From Desulfobacteraceae bacterium (GTDB lineage: Bacteria; Desulfobacterota; Desulfobacteria; Desulfobacterales; Desulfosalsimonadaceae), in NCBI GenBank assembly GCA_011390465.1, contig JAABSH010000005.1:1-64000 (forward strand): 64,000 bases of DNA, written 5' to 3'. A model generated the notes under the pieces. It had not been told where the DNA came from, searched no databases, and worked only from the letters and a program-made list of their open reading frames with translations. Every line of letters starts with the position of its first letter. Positions within the stretch are counted from its first letter, which is position 1. A program made the translations under genes and the position numbers. Positions 59,975 to 64,000 of this stretch are shown one piece after another.

Positions 59975-62569
59975 ATGAATAATTATCTGAAGATTATTTT
60001 AAAACGCCCTTTGATCCCGATTCTTCTCCTGTTTGCCATCACGGTATATCTTGCCCTGGGAATTCTGAAAATCCAGTTTGACAGCTCCATTGAATCGTTC
60101 ATGCCAAAGCATGATCCTGAATATATTGAATATTCCGCAGCCAAGGAACTTTACGGAGACAACGACCGGTTTGCCCAGATTTCCATTGCCCATAAAAACC
60201 TGTGGCATCCGGACACCCTGGCCATGATCAACCGGCTGATCATCGATATTGAAGAATACAAGGATATTGATAAAAAAACCGAAACCCTCCGGCTTTCCAC
60301 CTTTGATGCCGCTGCAAGCCGCCAGGCCCTGGGGTTTAGTGATCTCCTTGAATATTACCGTGAAGATCCCGCCTTTGTCCGCTTTCTCGAGCGAGCCGTT
60401 CCCGAGCGCATTCAAAACAAAAAACGCCTCCACCCGCCCCAGATGTCAAAAATCAGAAAAATTATACTCGCGGACCGGGAACTTAAAGAAACGGAAATCG
60501 TCGACACCCTTCTTACCCCTTTCACGGCAGAGGATATCAGCGGCGCTGACGACACCCTGGAAACCTATGACCTGCTGGAAACCGACAGCTGCGGGGAGCG
60601 CATAATTCCGAAAACGCAAGCGGAAATCACCGCTTTCCGGGACCGGCTCACCAAAAACCCGGCCTATGAAAATCGCCTCTATGCGGTCTCTGATGCATCC
60701 GGCCATATCACGGATTTCGCGGTGCTGATTAAATTCAAAGGCACCCTGCCCCGGGAAGTGATCATCAGCACCCTCATCAAAATCATCGACACCTATCCGG
60801 AGCTGGAAATATACATATCCGGCGTGCCGTATGTGGCAAAAAATTTTAATGACTACATTAAAAAAGATCTTTTTAAAAACGTCCCCCTGATCCTGCTGGT
60901 GGTCACTTTTATCTTTTATCTGAATTTCAGATCCCTGCGCGGGGTATTGCTGCCCCTTTTCACCCTGAGTATGGCGGAAATCTGGACCATCGGCCTCATG
61001 GGACATCTGGGATATAAAATCACCTCCATCGGCATCACCCTGCCGCCGCTGCTGATTTCCGTGGGCAGCTCCTACGCCATTCATGTGCTGAACCAGTATT
61101 ACGCGGATTTCAATCAGATTGATCCGAAAAAAAAGCGCGCCGGCATCAAAGACGCCATGACCCATATTTCAGTGACCGTGTTTCTGGCGGGATTTACCAC
61201 GTTTGCGGCGTTTATGACCCTGGTTACCAACCATGTGTCCGCGATTCAGGAATGGGCGGTTTTTTCCGCCACCGGTATCCTGTTTACGGTTTTCATTTCC
61301 ATCACCCTGATCCCCTGCGCCCTGGTGCTGCTTCCCCACACCTATCCGAAAAATCTGTTAAAAAAATATGATGCCCGAAAAATCACCTGGGTGGAAAAAC
61401 TGCTCGTGGTCACGGCCCGGGCCGCTGTCCACCATTACAAAATCATTTACGCAATAGTGGCGGTAATTCTGGTGGTGGCCATTGCCGGGGCCCTGCGGCT
61501 GAAAGTGGACACGGATATTCTGCATTATTTTAAAAATGAGGACCCGGTCAGGGTAAACGTGCGGACCGCGGGCGATAAATTCGGCGGCGGCTGGGGATTT
61601 TCCGTGATCATTGATTCCGGTGAGCCGGACGGCGTGAAATCCCCGGAGTTCTTAAACACAGTTGAATCCATCCGGAACTGGCTGACCGCGCCGGAAAACG
61701 CGGATCTGAATATCGGCCGGACCGATGCGTTTTCCGATTTTATCAAGCGCATGCACATGGCCATGAACAATGATGATCCCGCGTATTTCAGAATTCCGGA
61801 AAACCGGATGAATATCATGGATTACCTGGAAATCTATTCCGGAGCGGATGATAATTCCGACGGCCGGTTTGATGAATTTGAACCGTTTGTGGACTATGAT
61901 TTTCAGAAAAACAACATCCTGGTGCGACTGAGCCACAAAACCGCCGACCGGATCGGCACATCAAAAATCAAACAGATTCTCGCCAAAATCGAGGCCCACC
62001 TGAACGCCACCCTGCCGGATCAATACACTTATGCCATCACCGGCTATCCGGCCATAGAAGTGCAGCTGGCCCATTATGTGGTCACAGGCCAGCTCACCGG
62101 GCTGGTGCTGTCGCTGGGCATTGTGGCCCTGGTGATTATGCTGCTTTTCAAAAAAATCAGCGCCGGCCCTCTGGCCCTCATTGACATGGGGGTGACCATT
62201 ATCATCAATTTCGGCATCATGGGGTGGTTCGGCATCAGTCTGGACATGGTCACCTCCGTGATTGCCTCCATCACCATCGGCATCGGCGTGGACGATACCA
62301 TTCATTTTCTCAATACTTACCGGCACAATAAAAGCAAGGACATCAGCATCACCAAAGCCATTGAGCAGACCCTGTTCGTGGCGGGCAAAGCCATTGTGTT
62401 CACATCTCTGGCACTCACCGGCGGATTTCTGGTACTGGTCACTTCGAGTTTTCAGCCGATTATTCTGTTCGGCATTCTGATTGCGCTCACCATGGTCAAC
62501 ACCACCATTGGTTCGATTCTGCTGGTGCCGGCCGCCATCCAGATGACGGGCATTGAGCTGGATCGGTAG
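59975..62569 (+). CDS. MMPL/RND-family exporter, second paralogue
   Basis: An 864-residue protein clearly homologous to the exporter at 56989 over its length (for example LRGVLLPLFTLSMAEIWTIG and TIGIGVDDTIHFLNTYRH). It also has an EF-hand-type loop in the second periplasmic domain, DDNSDGRFDEFE at residues 625-636. Start ATG after a weak purine stretch. It is divergent from its paralogue and transcribed alone. A lipid or hydrophobic substrate is likely; none is shown. Confidence 0.9.
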   Translation: MNNYLKIILKRPLIPILLLFAITVYLALGILKIQFDSSIESFMPKHDPEYIEYSAAKELYGDNDRFAQISIAHKNLWHPDTLAMINRLIIDIEEYKDIDKKTETLRLSTFDAAASRQALGFSDLLEYYREDPAFVRFLERAVPERIQNKKRLHPPQMSKIRKIILADRELKETEIVDTLLTPFTAEDISGADDTLETYDLLETDSCGERIIPKTQAEITAFRDRLTKNPAYENRLYAVSDASGHITDFAVLIKFKGTLPREVIISTLIKIIDTYPELEIYISGVPYVAKNFNDYIKKDLFKNVPLILLVVTFIFYLNFRSLRGVLLPLFTLSMAEIWTIGLMGHLGYKITSIGITLPPLLISVGSSYAIHVLNQYYADFNQIDPKKKRAGIKDAMTHISVTVFLAGFTTFAAFMTLVTNHVSAIQEWAVFSATGILFTVFISITLIPCALVLLPHTYPKNLLKKYDARKITWVEKLLVVTARAAVHHYKIIYAIVAVILVVAIAGALRLKVDTDILHYFKNEDPVRVNVRTAGDKFGGGWGFSVIIDSGEPDGVKSPEFLNTVESIRNWLTAPENADLNIGRTDAFSDFIKRMHMAMNNDDPAYFRIPENRMNIMDYLEIYSGADDNSDGRFDEFEPFVDYDFQKNNILVRLSHKTADRIGTSKIKQILAKIEAHLNATLPDQYTYAITGYPAIEVQLAHYVVTGQLTGLVLSLGIVALVIMLLFKKISAGPLALIDMGVTIIINFGIMGWFGISLDMVTSVIASITIGIGVDDTIHFLNTYRHNKSKDISITKAIEQTLFVAGKAIVFTSLALTGGFLVLVTSSFQPIILFGILIALTMVNTTIGSILLVPAAIQMTGIELDR

Positions 62570-62590
62570 GAAGGGATTAGAAACCAGAAT

Positions 62591-62682
62591 ACAGAAGTCA
62601 GAAGTCAGGAGACAAAAAAAACTGACTAAGCCGAAGGCGAAATCATCATTCTGACTCCTGTCTTCTGTCTTCTGTCTTCTGA
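62591..62682. repeat. Inverted tandem AGAAGTC/TCTTCTG tracts
   Basis: 62591-62611 has CAGAAGTCAGAAGTCAGGA and 62653-62682 has CTCCTGTCTTCTGTCTTCTG; they are near-complementary and can form a hairpin between the converging exporter and ykgJ-like genes, possibly serving as a terminator. Confidence 0.6.
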
Positions 62683-62684
62683 TC

Positions 62685-63341
62685 TTATCTTCTTTGCACC
62701 TTCACCCCAAACTGTCGGGAAATCACCTCCGCAAGGGGCCGGCCAAACAAAAAATCCATGATATCCGGTGACAGCCCGCCTTTTTCAGCCGCCACCTGGC
62801 GCAAATGGAAATCATAGTTGATGATTTCATTCAGCGCATCCGCGGCTGCCGGATCATCCGCAATCCGCGCCTGCACCAGCTTTTCCGCCCGATCGAGTGC
62901 GCATTTTTCTTCATGGGCCTGCACCAGCTCCGCCAGCCAGCCGACCTTTTCCAGCAGGACGTATCTGGACAGGCGGGTGCGGGCATACATGCCTTCAATG
63001 GGATTTGTATTCCAGCATTCCAGAATCCGGCACTCCACCGGCCGGTGCAGGTAAATGTCGCAGGATTGATCGGTTTCATTAAAATACATACAGATGGCCG
63101 CATCCGGCAGGCTCCTGATTTTAACGATTTCCGCAGAAAGCCGGATCAGGCCGCCTTTGATATTGTCCCGGGCCAGCTCTCCCTTGCGGAGGGTATACAG
63201 TGATGCCAAAGGAATTTTCCCCTGGTCAACCAACTCCCTGTCTTCCAGATGCAGGGCCGGCCCGCCCTTGCGGCAGCAAGCCCCGCAGCGCTGGCAGGAT
63301 GAAATTGGGAGATCTTCAGGTTTTATCATTTCGGGGCCCAT
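62685..63341 (-). CDS. YkgJ-family cysteine cluster protein
   Basis: A 218-residue soluble protein with the family signature CQRCGACCRKGGPAL near 16-30 (CxxCxxCC) and two further Cys (CDIYLHRPVECRILEC). The family, also called UPF0153/CxxCxxCC, binds zinc or Fe-S; its function is unknown in most species. The ATG at 63341 has AAGGA about 10 bases upstream. Convergent with the MMPL gene. Confidence 0.85.
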   Translation of the reverse strand: MGPEMIKPEDLPISSCQRCGACCRKGGPALHLEDRELVDQGKIPLASLYTLRKGELARDNIKGGLIRLSAEIVKIRSLPDAAICMYFNETDQSCDIYLHRPVECRILECWNTNPIEGMYARTRLSRYVLLEKVGWLAELVQAHEEKCALDRAEKLVQARIADDPAAADALNEIINYDFHLRQVAAEKGGLSPDIMDFLFGRPLAEVISRQFGVKVQRR

Positions 63342-63703
63342 AAAAAATTATCCTTTTCTGATTAACCATTTCCTTCAATCGGTTACCCGGGCTTGTAGGG
63401 ATGCCGTAAGGGATTAAGTTTGCCTTCACGGGCACAGGACAAAAACTTTGAGGCAGATACAACATGACAGCCGATTGCCAATCATCAAGGAGTTTCTATC
63501 TTTCGAAGAACTTGACACAGGTGGCCTCCCTTGCTAAAAAAATCAAGGGATTATTACATGCTAACAGCTATTTTTTCAAGTTATCGGTGAAAAAATCTGT
63601 GAAAAAAAAGTTCGGCGACTGATAATATCATTCATTCTCAAAACTCGATTAATCTGATATAATATTTTTTGAAATAAACAATCTAAATTTTGGAGCGTAA
63701 AAG
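63342..63703. other. Intergenic region upstream of the HicBA module
   Basis: It holds the promoters of the YkgJ-like gene and of hicBA. I see no gene in it. Weak GTAGGGATGCCGTAAGGGA-type sequence at 63395-63413 may be a remnant of the GTAGGG elements. Confidence 0.4.
63635..63663 (+). promoter_or_regulatory. Probable promoter of hicB
   Basis: A perfect -10 box TATAAT at 63658-63663 with a TTCTCA -35 box at 63635-63640, spaced by 17 bases. The start ATG of hicB lies 41 bases after the -10. Confidence 0.6.
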
Positions 63704-63928
63704 ATGAGGCAATTTAAAATAGTTGTCGAAAAACATCCTGATACCTATGTCGCTTATCCCTTGGGATTAAAAGGGGTGGTTATCGGGCAAGGCGACTCTT
63801 ATGAATCTGCCTTGGATGATGTAAAATCAGCCATCAAATTCCATATCGATACTTTCGGGTTTAATGAAATCGATTCCGATCCACCAGTTATTGAGGCATT
63901 CATTGCCGAGGCTGGAGTGGCCGTTTAA
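63704..63928 (+). CDS. hicB: HicB-family antitoxin (UPF0150)
   Basis: A 74-residue protein covering the short HicB domain: F.IVVEKHPDTYVAYPLGLKG at the start, a GQGDSYESALDDVKSAIKF helix and a hydrophobic tail. It lacks the ribbon-helix-helix tail of longer HicB. HicB inactivates the HicA mRNA interferase by binding it. GGAG precedes the ATG. Its stop overlaps the hicA start (TAATG). Confidence 0.85.
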   Translation: MRQFKIVVEKHPDTYVAYPLGLKGVVIGQGDSYESALDDVKSAIKFHIDTFGFNEIDSDPPVIEAFIAEAGVAV

Positions 63929-64000
63929 TGCCGAAATTCCCAGCAGACGCCCCCGTTAAAAAAGTCATCAGCACTTTGGAACAACTTGGTTTTCGATTGG
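63928..64000 (+). CDS. hicA: HicA-like mRNA interferase toxin, N-terminal fragment
   Basis: Frame begins with an ATG overlapping the hicB stop and runs off the right edge after 24 codons. The visible part (VKKVISTLEQLGFRL) matches the HicA start helix. The catalytic His, expected downstream, is outside the window. The hicB-hicA order is reversed from the usual hicA-hicB but occurs. Confidence 0.75.
   Translation, partial: MPKFPADAPVKKVISTLEQLGFRL

Noticed and set aside
62591..62682. CRISPR-like direct repeats
   Set aside because: Units are 7-8 bp with no unique spacers, no cas genes are near and the tract is a simple tandem repeat.

Overview
The window reads as a chromosome segment of a strictly anaerobic, sulfate-reducer-like member of the Desulfobacterota, probably Desulfobacteraceae or a close relative. 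The evidence is gene content: rubredoxin, desulfoferrodoxin, an FprA-type oxygen reductase, multihaem cytochromes c, a DVU0298-like HEAT protein, a methylenetetrahydrofolate reductase locus built on NADH-oxidising subunits, and a TRAP transporter with a TatT lipoprotein. No 16S gene, dsr or apr genes lie inside the window, so the assignment is an inference.

Layout. 1-1.1 kb: a cut-off AlbA_2-type gene and a conserved unknown. 1.2-12 kb (all minus): an oxygen and redox-stress island with a DUF362 ferredoxin, a flavoprotein-arsenate reductase fusion, an octahaem HAO-like cytochrome, FprA, rubredoxin, a trihaem cytochrome, cytochrome bd (CydAB), a flavodoxin, a rubredoxin-like protein and desulfoferrodoxin. 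12.4-18 kb: sfsA, a sigma-54 activator with a Cys-bearing PAS domain, an FNR-like regulator, and divergent genes for an HD-domain protein, a ferredoxin and a siroheme/ferredoxin protein. 18-22.4 kb: housekeeping genes (tandem UspA, TrmO, RlmD, alpha/beta hydrolase). 22.4-31.2 kb: a branched-chain amino acid block (ilvD-ilvB-ilvN-ilvC, cimA, leuA) preceded by a leader peptide and a complete four-segment attenuator. 31.2-35.8 kb: a chalcone-isomerase-like/OmpA fusion, pyrD, and a glycosyltransferase-methyltransferase pair. 36-45.5 kb (minus): a response regulator, a divergent MetF paralogue, NuoG-like, NuoE and NuoF-GltD subunits, MetV and MetF, probably one operon linking NAD(P)H to methylene-tetrahydrofolate reduction. 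46.2-50.6 kb: a TatT-DctPQM TRAP operon with a TetR gene. 50.9-62.6 kb: two divergent MMPL/RND exporters sharing a control region with two TGACTGA-N4-TCAGTCA palindromes; the minus arm continues with a lipoprotein-sorting protein, an acidic outer-membrane barrel protein and a large repeat lipoprotein. 62.7-64 kb: a YkgJ cysteine-cluster protein and the start of a HicBA module.

Most noteworthy: (i) the NADH-oxidising MetF/MetV locus whose molybdopterin-family subunit appears to lack the formate dehydrogenase catalytic Cys/Sec; (ii) the ilv attenuator, readable base by base; (iii) the divergent MMPL locus, in which both exporters and the repeat lipoprotein carry EF-hand-type loops, suggesting a calcium-linked envelope system; (iv) several unusual domain fusions; (v) many intergenic palindromes and heptamer-type tandem repeats. 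No tRNA, rRNA, IS element or CRISPR array was recognised.
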